DNA of 5,328 nucleotides. It comes from Gemmatimonadales bacterium. Lineage in GTDB: Bacteria; Gemmatimonadota; Gemmatimonadetes; Gemmatimonadales; GWC2-71-9. Under the pieces are notes generated by a model. That model saw only the letters and a program-made list of their open reading frames with translations, ran no database searches and was not told the DNA's origin. Where the stretch lies: NCBI GenBank assembly GCA_013003805.1, contig JABDII010000594.1, positions 1 to 5,328 of the forward strand, in the 5' to 3' direction. Below, piece by piece: positions 1 through 5,328 of the stretch (positions within the stretch are counted from its first letter, which is position 1; every line of letters begins with the position of its first letter). The position numbers and the translations under genes were made by a program.

Positions 1-417
1 CAACAGCACGATGCCCGCGAGTCCGGCCGCGATCCCCAGCACGGTGCTCGGCGAGATCGCCACGGTGCGGTCCGTCAGCACCTCCGCGAGCGACATCCAC
101 AAGGGGATCGTGGCGATGAACAACGAAGCCACCCCGGAGGGCACATGCTGCTGGGCCCAACCAAGGCCGCCGTGACCACCTAGGAACAGGAGCATCCCTA
201 CCGCCGCTCCACCTCCCCACTGCGCTCTGGTGGGCGGGGGCGCGCCACGCCACCGACCCCAGGCGTACAGCATCGCGCCGGCGGTGAACGATCGGGTCGC
301 TGTCATGGTGAACGGCGGCACCGAGACGAGGGCCAGCTTGATCGCGAGATACGTGGAGCCCCAGATGAGATAGATCGCCGCAAAGGCTGCCACGACTCCA
401 ACATGTAGACGCCGCAT
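1..417 (-). CDS. EamA/DMT-family transporter, N-terminal part (cut by left edge)
   Basis: Reading leftwards from the ATG at 417 gives 139 uninterrupted codons to the window edge, so the C-terminal half is missing. The product is an inner-membrane carrier of the drug/metabolite transporter superfamily, whose full members have about 290-300 residues and ten helices in two EamA repeats. Seen here: the family-typical start of helix 1 (IYLIWGSTYLAIK, residues 15-27) and hydrophobic segments near 7-27, 33-52, 70-88, 93-112 and 124-139, with the conserved stretch GWAQQHVPSGVASLF at 86-100. These correspond to the first EamA repeat. An AAGGTGG ribosome site lies at 429-435 (minus strand), and a good sigma-70 promoter lies further upstream. 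It is transcribed divergently from a CGNR regulator that probably controls it. The substrate cannot be told from sequence; export of an amino acid, metabolite or drug is the usual guess. Family assignment is firm. Confidence 0.9.
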   Translation of the reverse strand, partial: MRRLHVGVVAAFAAIYLIWGSTYLAIKLALVSVPPFTMTATRSFTAGAMLYAWGRWRGAPPPTRAQWGGGAAVGMLLFLGGHGGLGWAQQHVPSGVASLFIATIPLWMSLAEVLTDRTVAISPSTVLGIAAGLAGIVLL

Positions 418-424
418 CGGTAGA

Positions 425-504
425 GTAACCACCTTACGAAGATAGACTGGTTACCATACGATAGTCTTGCCCCTGTAACCTGTCAAGGCTAGTTTGTAGG
501 TTAT
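425..504. promoter_or_regulatory. Two phased inverted repeats, probable operators of the CGNR regulator
   Basis: Pair 1 is GTAACCA (425-431), 16 bases, TGGTTAC (448-454): a perfect 7-base inverted repeat. Pair 2 is GTAACCT (475-481), 16 bases, AGGTTAT (498-504): six of seven positions complementary. The two pairs have identical internal spacing and are offset by exactly 50 bases. Pair 1 covers the expected transcription start and leader of the transporter gene. Pair 2 brackets its -35 box and reaches to two bases before the regulator's own ATG. Placement suggests control of the transporter and autoregulation of the regulator. That CGNR proteins bind such a site is inference; I know of no established consensus for this family. 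Confidence 0.6.
458..486 (-). promoter_or_regulatory. Sigma-70-type promoter of the EamA transporter gene
   Basis: On the minus strand TTGACA (486-481, perfect -35) is followed after exactly 17 bases by TATCGT (463-458, four of six matches to the -10 consensus). Transcription would begin near 450-452, giving a leader of about 33 bases before the ATG at 417. One repeat half-site overlaps the last base of the -35 and enters the spacer, and another sits on the expected start point, so a bound regulator would be expected to block RNA polymerase. The promoter reading is inferred from sequence alone. Confidence 0.7.
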
Positions 505-505
505 C

Positions 506-1174
506 ATGACGGGCCAACGTGATCAGCCAACGCGGATTCGCCGGGGGGGAGGAATTGCTCCGCCTGGCGGGCATGCGTTCGAGCTGAGCGGTGGGGAGCT
601 GTGCCTGGATTTCGCGAACACGCTGGACGCACGACCCACGGACACGCCGCGGGAGCTGCTCACCGATTATGCTGATCTCGTACGGTGGAGCGTCCAGGCA
701 AAGATCGTCACGCCTCGCGTCGCGAGAAGGCTCAAGAACCAGGCGGCGCGGAGCCACCGGAAAGCGGCTGGGGCATTGCGGCGGGCCCGCGAGTTGCGAG
801 AAGCCATCTTCGACCTGTGCTCCGCTGCGGCTCGGCGCGTCCCGCCACAGGGTGCCGCCGTCGGCGTGTTGAACCGACACCTGCCCGGCGTCCTCGAGCA
901 CCTGCGCCTCGCACGGGACAACTCCGACTATCGTTGGGTGTGGGAGGCCGCAGGCGAGGACGCCTTGGACCGGATGCTGTGGCCGGTGGTCCGCTCTGCT
1001 GCCGAGCTGCTCACGTCGGAGCGACTGGATCGGGTGCGCCAGTGTTCAGCCGAGGACTGCGACTGGCTCTTCCTGGACTTGAGCAAGAATCGTTCGCGTC
1101 GCTGGTGCGATATGACGGTGTGCGGGAACCGAAGTAAGGTTCGCCGCTTCCGCCAGGCGCAGCGCGGATCTTGA
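506..1174 (+). CDS. ABATE/CGNR zinc-finger transcriptional regulator
   Basis: The 222-residue product has the two-part structure of CGNR regulators (Pfam ABATE PF07336, annotated as putative stress-induced transcription regulator, followed by the CGNR zinc finger PF11706). The N-terminal hallmark FELSGGELCLDFANTLDAR lies at residues 25-43. A helical middle region follows. The C-terminal finger has Cys180, Cys185, Cys201 and Cys206, the last starting the CGNR signature (206-209), and then a basic tail suited to DNA contact. Its role is presumably sensing through the ABATE domain and DNA binding through the finger; ligand unknown. The ATG at 506 has only a weak AGG (498-500) ahead of it, and no convincing promoter is visible, so a short leader is possible. 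About 22 basic, Gly-rich residues precede the domain. Divergence from an EamA transporter across paired repeats suggests it regulates that transporter and itself. Confidence 0.92.
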   Translation: MTGQRDQPTRIRRGGGIAPPGGHAFELSGGELCLDFANTLDARPTDTPRELLTDYADLVRWSVQAKIVTPRVARRLKNQAARSHRKAAGALRRARELREAIFDLCSAAARRVPPQGAAVGVLNRHLPGVLEHLRLARDNSDYRWVWEAAGEDALDRMLWPVVRSAAELLTSERLDRVRQCSAEDCDWLFLDLSKNRSRRWCDMTVCGNRSKVRRFRQAQRGS

Positions 1175-1175
1175 A

Positions 1176-1193
1176 TGGTGCCGATTGGCACCA
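1176..1193 (+). terminator. Hairpin just after the CGNR gene, possible weak terminator
   Basis: TGGTGCC (1176-1182) and GGCACCA (1187-1193) form a perfect 7-base stem around the loop GATT, beginning one base after the regulator's stop codon (1172-1174). It is followed by GCGCTTTATC rather than a run of T, so it is not a standard intrinsic terminator. It could slow or process the transcript between the regulator and the next gene group. The rest of the gap to 1310 shows no clear promoter. Confidence 0.35.
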
Positions 1194-1299
1194 GCGCTTT
1201 ATCAGTCGATCATGGAGGCGGAGGGGGCACCCAAGACGTGCGCCCGAGACGGAGGCACGCTCGAGATGACCCGCCGCTCACGCGGAACACCTTGAGAGC

Positions 1300-1306
1300 G
1301 AGAGGA
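1300..1306 (+). promoter_or_regulatory. Ribosome binding site fixing the start at 1311
   Basis: GAGAGGA stands four bases before the ATG at 1311. It supports translation in that frame rather than in the long overlapping frame that opens at 1175. Confidence 0.6.
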
Positions 1307-1310
1307 CGCA

Positions 1311-1709
1311 ATGCAAATCCGATTTGGCCGCATCATCGTCGCCGCCATCGCGGTGGAAGTGTTGGCAGTGCTCGCGCTGATTCTGCTGGTGGTGGTATTC
1401 GGTCCTTCCGACCCCACGGCGGCGGAAGCCTATGCGGAACGCCTTGGCTTCTGGGTTGGCCCCATCGCCGGCTTCGTGTTCTGCCTGCTTGGTGGTTGGT
1501 GGGTTGCCAAGGGGCTCTCAGCTTCCCACGTGCTCAATGGACTGGTCCTGGGTGTGACGGTTGCCGTTATCGACATCGTGATACTCCTCGCCAGCGGTGC
1601 CGAGTTCCATCCCGTCTTCGCGGTGTCCAACATCGGTCGCGTCGTGGCCGGTACGATCGGTGGCTGGCTCGCCGGCCGGTCAATGCCCGGAGCGGTATCG
1701 TCAACATGA
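1311..1709 (+). CDS. Small four-helix membrane protein of unknown function
   Basis: The 132-residue product has four hydrophobic segments: about 8-30, 46-68 (Gly/Trp-rich, with FCLLGGWWVA), 74-95 and 104-122 (GTIGGWLAGR). A short soluble loop with acidic residues (about 31-45) follows helix 1. Glycine-rich segments suggest tightly packed helices. There is no signal peptidase site, catalytic motif or known transporter signature, and I do not recognise a named family. A good ribosome site precedes the ATG. The stop TGA (1707-1709) overlaps the ATG of the next gene (1706-1708), so the two are probably translationally coupled and made in a fixed ratio. It could anchor, assist export of, or relay signals from the exported propeller protein; that is inference from coupling only. 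That this is a real gene is supported by the membrane profile, ribosome site and overlap. Confidence 0.8.
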   Translation: MQIRFGRIIVAAIAVEVLAVLALILLVVVFGPSDPTAAEAYAERLGFWVGPIAGFVFCLLGGWWVAKGLSASHVLNGLVLGVTVAVIDIVILLASGAEFHPVFAVSNIGRVVAGTIGGWLAGRSMPGAVSST

Positions 1710-3721
1710 CGCTCACTCTCGCGCGCACCGCCTTCCTCCTCGCCGCATCCCTGTTGGTGCCAGGAGTTCTCTCGTCTCAAGCTCCGTTGTCCGTCAGCCG
1801 AGAGTTCGTCCTCCCGACCCCCGGGCTGGGTGTTGCGAACGCAATCATCGAGCTTCGAGACGGTGGCTTCGCGGCCGTGGGCTACGCCGATGCGGGCCGC
1901 GAAACGGGCACTGACGCCGTCCTCGTCCGCTTCAACGCGGCTGGGGATACGCTGTGGACCCGCTCCTACGGCGGCGATCGCGAGGACTTCGGCTGGGACG
2001 TGGTGGAGTTGCCGGACGGCGGGTTCGTCATCGTCGGCTACACGGAAGCGCCGGCGGCAGGCCGCGAGGACGTGCTGGTCATGCGGGTCGACGCATCTGG
2101 CGCACCAGCGTGGGAGCGCACCTTCGGCGGACCAGGACGCGACCGCGCGTGGTCGGCCACGCTCGCGGGAGACGAAGATATCGTCCTCGCAGCCGAGTCG
2201 GAGGAGAGTGGGCGGAGAGACCGCAACGCCTATCTCATTCGCGTGAGCGGCGACGGGGAAGCCAAGTGGATCCGCTCCATCGACGAGCCCGGAGACCAGC
2301 GGGTCTTCCACATCGCGCGAACCGAGGACGGCGCGTTTGTGGTCACTGGGACTTCGGCTTCCAGCAGCCGAGCAAGCCGCGACGTCTACGTCGCGCGGGT
2401 CGATGCGGACGGGGATGTCGACTGGACGCGCACGTTCGGTGGAGAGCCGGACGACGTGGGCCACGGCGTCATGGCGCTCGGTGGGGGAGACGTGCTGGTA
2501 ACCGGCTACGGTGGGACCCGCTCCAATGGCGGCACCGACGTCTACCTCCTTCGGCTTGATGCGGAAGGAAATCTCCGCTGGTGGCGGCACGATGGGGGGC
2601 CGGAAGACGACCGCGCCATGATGAGTGCCCCGCGAGCAGCTGGCGGATACGCGACAGTTGGGTTTTCCATGATGTCGGCCGGGCCGGATGTCGTGATCCT
2701 GGAAAACGACCCTCAGGGCTCCACCCAAACCCGCACCGTCCTCGCGCGACCCGGCAGCGATCGGGGCGTGATGATTGTGGCGGTACGAAGCGGCGGATAC
2801 GTCCTGGCGGGGACCCTCGGCGGCTCCCACCCCACGACCGGGGAGTTCGCGGTTCTCTGGCTCGAGGGCGCGCGAGGATCATGGCAACACATTACCCCAG
2901 CCGATGGCCTCCCAGCGGGAGAAGTACGCACGGTGTTCAGTTCGTCAACCGGTGTTGTCTGGTTTGGCGTGCGGGGACAGGGTCTCGCTGCCCTCGACGG
3001 AGAGGCATGGCAGTACGTGACGATGGAAGACGGCCTGGTCTCCAATGGCGTCGCCGGCCTCGAGGAAGTCCGCGGGGCGCTCTGGGCCGTGGGACAAGGC
3101 GGGTATTCCTTGCTAGAGGACGGACGCTGGCAGTCGTTTGCTGACGTCGGCGGCCGAGTTACCCGGGTGGTCTTCTCGCTGACCACTTCGGCGGAGGGAG
3201 CAGTGCAGTGGTTTGGCGCGAACGGATTCGCCGCGCGGCTGGACTCGACGGGGTGGACCCACTACGGGACCGCCGATGGCCTCCCGCATGCCGTGGTGCA
3301 TCAGGTCTGGACCGATCGGGCCGGCGCGACCTGGTTTGCCTGTCGCCGCGGACTGGCGAGGCTGCATGAAGGCGCCTTCGAGGTATTCCATCCGGAGGTG
3401 AACTTCCGGTCCATTGTGGAAGACACGGCGGGGCGACTGTGGTTCGGGACCGGGGGGAACGGCGTGTTGGTGTACTCCGAGGGTCGCTGGGAGCAGCACA
3501 TGGACGGCCAAACGGTACTCCCGTCGTTGGTTGACGGGCGCGGGCATGTCTGGGCGCGGACCGAGGGTGCCGGGGTGTACCGGCACGACGGTCGGCGCTG
3601 GATCCAGTACACCACGGCGGACGGGTTACTGAGCGACGTGGTCTACGCTATCGCGAGCGGGGACGACGGATCGATCTGGTTCGGGACCGACCGTGGCGCG
3701 AGTCGACATTCCCCGCCGTAG
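1706..3721 (+). CDS. Exported double beta-propeller protein (delta-60/PQQ-like plus Reg_prop repeats)
   Basis: The 671-residue product starts with a signal peptide (hydrophobic residues 8-22, polar SSQAP after; no lipobox Cys). Residues about 42-392 form a first propeller of blades like DGGFVIVGY...DVLVMRVDASG...W, with blade-ending Trp at 84, 136, 188, 240 and 292, exactly 52 residues apart; the last two blades are degenerate. Residues 393-671 form a second propeller of about seven shorter blades opening with an aromatic residue at 393, 435, 475, 517, 558, 595 and 632, several followed by ADGL/EDGL and ending in WFG. This is the Reg_prop (PF07494) pattern known from sensor parts of hybrid two-component kinases. 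No membrane anchor, Y_Y_Y domain, kinase or sorting domain follows, so it is probably a free periplasmic or secreted binding or sensing protein. The ATG at 1706 was chosen because it opens the signal peptide and overlaps the upstream stop. The same frame is open back to 1175, but that part runs through the membrane protein gene and looks non-coding. Ligand unknown. Confidence 0.85.
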   Translation: MTLTLARTAFLLAASLLVPGVLSSQAPLSVSREFVLPTPGLGVANAIIELRDGGFAAVGYADAGRETGTDAVLVRFNAAGDTLWTRSYGGDREDFGWDVVELPDGGFVIVGYTEAPAAGREDVLVMRVDASGAPAWERTFGGPGRDRAWSATLAGDEDIVLAAESEESGRRDRNAYLIRVSGDGEAKWIRSIDEPGDQRVFHIARTEDGAFVVTGTSASSSRASRDVYVARVDADGDVDWTRTFGGEPDDVGHGVMALGGGDVLVTGYGGTRSNGGTDVYLLRLDAEGNLRWWRHDGGPEDDRAMMSAPRAAGGYATVGFSMMSAGPDVVILENDPQGSTQTRTVLARPGSDRGVMIVAVRSGGYVLAGTLGGSHPTTGEFAVLWLEGARGSWQHITPADGLPAGEVRTVFSSSTGVVWFGVRGQGLAALDGEAWQYVTMEDGLVSNGVAGLEEVRGALWAVGQGGYSLLEDGRWQSFADVGGRVTRVVFSLTTSAEGAVQWFGANGFAARLDSTGWTHYGTADGLPHAVVHQVWTDRAGATWFACRRGLARLHEGAFEVFHPEVNFRSIVEDTAGRLWFGTGGNGVLVYSEGRWEQHMDGQTVLPSLVDGRGHVWARTEGAGVYRHDGRRWIQYTTADGLLSDVVYAIASGDDGSIWFGTDRGASRHSPP

Positions 3722-3727
3722 GGGAAT
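3708..3727 (+). other. Hairpin spanning the propeller gene stop codon
   Basis: ATTCCCC (3708-3714) and GGGGAAT (3721-3727) form a perfect 7-base stem with the loop GCCGTA. It contains the stop TAG (3719-3721) and ends directly before the AGGGAG ribosome site (3728-3733) of the next gene. No T run follows, so termination is unlikely. A terminating ribosome would melt it, which would link downstream initiation to upstream translation. Confidence 0.4.
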
Positions 3728-3742
3728 AGGGAGTCGAGTCAA

Positions 3743-4711
3743 ATGAACATCCTATGCTACGGCGCGGGCTCTCTCGGGAGCCTGTATGCGGCTCAGCTCC
3801 AAGAAGCGGGCCACGAAGTTACGGTCCTGACCCGAGGCCGGCGTCTCGCCGACCTGAGGGAGCACGGCATCAGGCTCGAGGACGGGGCGACGGGACGCCA
3901 AAGCACGACCCACGTTGGAGTGGTTGAGACCCTCGAGCCATCCGATGCCTATGATCTAGTGTTGGTGGTGATGGCCAAACACCACCTTACCGCGGTTCTT
4001 CCCCATCTGGCCAGCAACAGGGGAACGCCGAACATCCTGTTTATGTGTAACAACGCGGCAGGCCCGGCCGTGATGGTCGACGCACTGGGGCCTGAACGCG
4101 TGCTGCTGGGCTTCCCCGGTGCGGCCGGCTATCCGACGGGTGATGTCATTCGCTACGTAATCGTGTCTCGCAGGGAACAACCCACCACGGTTGGCGAGGT
4201 GCACCATCCTAGGGGGATCACGCCTCGGCTTCGACGGATCCGGAGCACACTCGAGGAGGCCGGATTCCCGGCTGCCATCTGTCCGAATATGGATGCCTGG
4301 CTCAAGACGCACGCGGCCGAGATCGTACCGACCGCGGGTGCGCTGTATAGGGAGGAGGATGAGCTAAGCCGCCTCGCGGCCTCCAACCATTCGATCGATC
4401 TCATGATCCAGGCAATTCGCGAGAACTACAGGGTGTTGCTTGCGCGAAGGATTTCCATCACCCCGCGGAACCACTCTGTGTTTCGGTGGCTGCCCAGAGC
4501 GCTGCTTCGGGGAATCATCAGGCGGCAGCTCCAAAGCGAGCTGACGGAGATCAAGATCGGTCATGTAAAATCCGCGGCAACGGAGATGAAGCTGCTGGCG
4601 GATGAGCTACGCGGGCATGCGGGGGATACGAGGGACACGCCAGCCATGGACGAGCTGTATGCTCACATCGTCGAGGCGGCGGATTTGCTCTCCGCTTCAA
4701 GCCACGGCTGA
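3743..4711 (+). CDS. PanE/ApbA-family (ketopantoate reductase-like) NAD(P)H oxidoreductase
   Basis: The 322-residue product has the length and two-domain layout of ketopantoate reductases: an N-terminal Rossmann domain with the dinucleotide motif GAGSLGS (residues 7-13) after the first strand, and a helical C-terminal substrate domain. Asn103/104 in the LFMCNNAAG segment corresponds to the family's conserved Asn (98 in E. coli PanE). Lys188 in DAWLKTHAAEIVP fits the catalytic Lys176, and Glu269 in LTEIKIGH fits Glu256. However, Asn180 and Asn184 of PanE, which contact ketopantoate, align with Ala192 and Pro196, and no Ser is seen at the Ser244 position. The enzyme therefore probably reduces another alpha-keto or carbonyl substrate in the cytoplasm, and I do not assign panE. 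AGGGAG at 3728-3733 is its ribosome site. It follows the propeller gene by 21 bases in a likely operon; no other pantothenate genes are in view. The fold is sure, the substrate is not. Confidence 0.85.
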   Translation: MNILCYGAGSLGSLYAAQLQEAGHEVTVLTRGRRLADLREHGIRLEDGATGRQSTTHVGVVETLEPSDAYDLVLVVMAKHHLTAVLPHLASNRGTPNILFMCNNAAGPAVMVDALGPERVLLGFPGAAGYPTGDVIRYVIVSRREQPTTVGEVHHPRGITPRLRRIRSTLEEAGFPAAICPNMDAWLKTHAAEIVPTAGALYREEDELSRLAASNHSIDLMIQAIRENYRVLLARRISITPRNHSVFRWLPRALLRGIIRRQLQSELTEIKIGHVKSAATEMKLLADELRGHAGDTRDTPAMDELYAHIVEAADLLSASSHG

Positions 4712-4744
4712 CGCGAAACGCATTGGACTCCCTTCATCAAAAGC

Positions 4745-4750
4745 GAGGAA
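4745..4750 (+). promoter_or_regulatory. Ribosome binding site for the start at 4762
   Basis: GAGGAA lies 11 bases before the ATG at 4762. The alternative in-frame ATG at 4723 has no comparable site and would add 13 residues that do not belong to the zinc-ribbon domain. Confidence 0.5.
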
Positions 4751-4761
4751 ACCGGCGGACC

Positions 4762-5193
4762 ATGCCGACCAATTGGACATGTCCACGATGCGACCGGACG
4801 TTTCGTCGGGTCAACCAACGCCACGCGTGTGGCCTGGGCAACCGAGAGAAGCTGCTCGAGAACAGGCCACCGGCGCTGGTCGAGCTTTATGACAGGCTCG
4901 AAGCCACGGTGAGGGAGTTTGGCCCGGTCGAGATCGTGACCCGCGACCGCTATGCCCTGTTTCGTACGACCCGTATCTTCGCGGACCTCACGGTCATGCG
5001 CGATGCGCTCAGATTGGTGCTTCACTTGGGTCGCGAGGTGAAGGCACGGTATGTTGTGAAGGTGGTGCAAGGAGACAAGCGCGTGTCCCACGTAACCAAA
5101 CTCCGCACTGTCACCGACCTTCGCGTGGTCACGCCGCTCTTGCGGGAGGCGTATGAGCTGGCCGAGAGCGAAGAAGCGTCTGCAAGCCAGTGA
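4762..5193 (+). CDS. Zinc-ribbon plus DUF5655 domain protein
   Basis: The 143-residue cytoplasmic protein begins with a small metal-binding knuckle, WTCPRCDRTFRRVNQRHAC, with likely ligands Cys7, Cys10, His21 and Cys23. It is followed by a DUF5655-type domain from about residue 29 to the end. Recognisable parts are the helix with PPALVELYDRLEATVREFG (about 37-55), the strand pair VEIVTRDRYALFRTTRIFADL (56-76), and the end segment RVSHVTKLRTVTDL (107-120) leading to a closing helix. This architecture is common in proteins of unknown function in many soil bacteria. No enzymatic motif can be asserted. It lies 50 bases after the reductase gene, and its stop overlaps a short open frame leading into the next gene. 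Identification rests on recalled family pattern; function is unknown. Confidence 0.8.
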   Translation: MPTNWTCPRCDRTFRRVNQRHACGLGNREKLLENRPPALVELYDRLEATVREFGPVEIVTRDRYALFRTTRIFADLTVMRDALRLVLHLGREVKARYVVKVVQGDKRVSHVTKLRTVTDLRVVTPLLREAYELAESEEASASQ

Positions 5194-5225
5194 TGCGGGT
5201 TAACCACGATAACTGGCACCGATGA
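5193..5225 (+). other. 10-codon minicistron bridging two genes
   Basis: An ATG at 5193 shares its A with the DUF5655 stop (TGATG, 5191-5195). It opens the frame MRVNHDNWHR and stops at TGA 5223-5225, overlapping the ATG of the next gene (ATGA, 5222-5225). The downstream gene has no visible ribosome site, so ribosomes stepping through this short frame could deliver initiation to it. The double overlap is seen directly; translation is not shown, and chance is possible for so short a frame. Confidence 0.3.
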
Positions 5226-5328
5226 AATCCAAGATCAGTCCTCTCCGCGTCCTCGCTGTCACACTGGGCCTCGTCGCTGCCGGCGGGCTGGTCGGGGCGG
5301 CGTGCGGCGCCCTCGCCTTCGCGATCGT
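5222..5328 (+). CDS. N-terminus of a membrane or exported protein (cut by right edge)
   Basis: From ATG 5222 the frame stays open to the window edge (35 full codons). The start MKSKISPLR is positively charged and is followed by a long Gly/Ala-rich hydrophobic stretch (about residues 9-35, with LVAAGGLVGAACGALAF) typical of a first transmembrane helix with GxxxG-like packing or a signal sequence. No upstream Shine-Dalgarno is evident, and no earlier in-frame start exists because a TAA lies at 5201-5203. Too little is present to name a family. It is likely co-transcribed with the preceding gene. Confidence 0.6.
   Translation, partial: MKSKISPLRVLAVTLGLVAAGGLVGAACGALAFAI

Noticed and set aside
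233..239. G-rich run in the transporter gene as a structural element
   Set aside because: It encodes an Ala-Pro-Pro-Pro loop between helices on the minus strand and needs no other explanation.
467..495. TTGCCC-N17-TAGTTT as a plus-strand promoter for the CGNR gene
   Set aside because: Only four of six and three of six consensus matches; too weak to list as a feature, though spacing is right.
543..552. Strong Shine-Dalgarno-like GGGGGGAGGA inside the CGNR gene
   Set aside because: No in-frame ATG, GTG or TTG follows at a usable distance; the nearby ATG at 573 is out of frame and stops after four codons.
1212..1295. 27-residue open frame ahead of the membrane protein gene
   Set aside because: No ribosome site and no recognisable peptide; it ends 15 bases before the next start, so a leader role is possible but unsupported.
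2395..2425. Calcium-binding loop DADGDVD at residues 233-239 of the propeller protein
   Set aside because: The spacing resembles a DxDxDxD loop, but only one of the blades has it and the others read as ordinary turns, so metal binding is not claimed.
1430..2830. Minus-strand open frame of 466 codons under the membrane and propeller genes
   Set aside because: It lies opposite two well-supported plus-strand genes, is rich in Arg/Pro/His, has no domain I recognise, and is a frame shadow expected in GC-rich DNA.
4712..4761. Possible terminator or promoter between the reductase and DUF5655 genes
   Set aside because: No inverted repeat with a T tract and no good -35/-10 pair could be found in the 50 bases.

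Overview
The window is GC-rich bacterial DNA carrying seven protein-coding genes: one on the minus strand, cut by the left edge, and six on the plus strand, the last cut by the right edge. No rRNA, tRNA, CRISPR array or mobile element was recognised. Long secreted proteins built from delta-60/PQQ-like and Reg_prop beta-propeller repeats, a CGNR/EamA divergent pair and a DUF5655 protein in GC-rich DNA suggest a soil or aquatic Gemmatimonadota-like bacterium. That placement is inference from gene style only; no phylogenetic marker is present.

Layout. Positions 1-417 (minus) hold the N-terminal half of an EamA/DMT-family transporter. The 88-base divergent region (418-505) holds a convincing sigma-70 promoter for the transporter (TTGACA-N17-TATCGT) and two evenly phased inverted repeats built on GTAACC/GGTTAY. 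The gene facing the other way (506-1174) encodes an ABATE/CGNR zinc-finger transcriptional regulator, the natural candidate to bind those repeats. This part reads as a self-contained regulator plus exporter module.

After a small hairpin (1176-1193), a second group begins at 1311: a 132-residue four-helix membrane protein of unknown function, overlapping by ATGA a 671-residue exported protein made of two successive beta-propellers. A further 21 bases downstream lies a PanE/ApbA-fold reductase (3743-4711) whose active site keeps the catalytic Lys and Glu but has lost residues that bind ketopantoate. A zinc-ribbon plus DUF5655 protein (4762-5193) follows. Its stop codon overlaps a 10-codon minicistron whose own stop overlaps the start of the next gene, a membrane or exported protein running off the right edge (5222 on).

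The genes from 1311 on are co-directional with short gaps and may form one transcript, but their products do not make an obvious pathway. The strongest second-look items are the two-pair operator in the divergent promoter, the two-propeller protein with no output domain coupled to a small membrane protein, the substrate-pocket divergence of the PanE-like enzyme, and the overlapping minicistron at 5193-5225.
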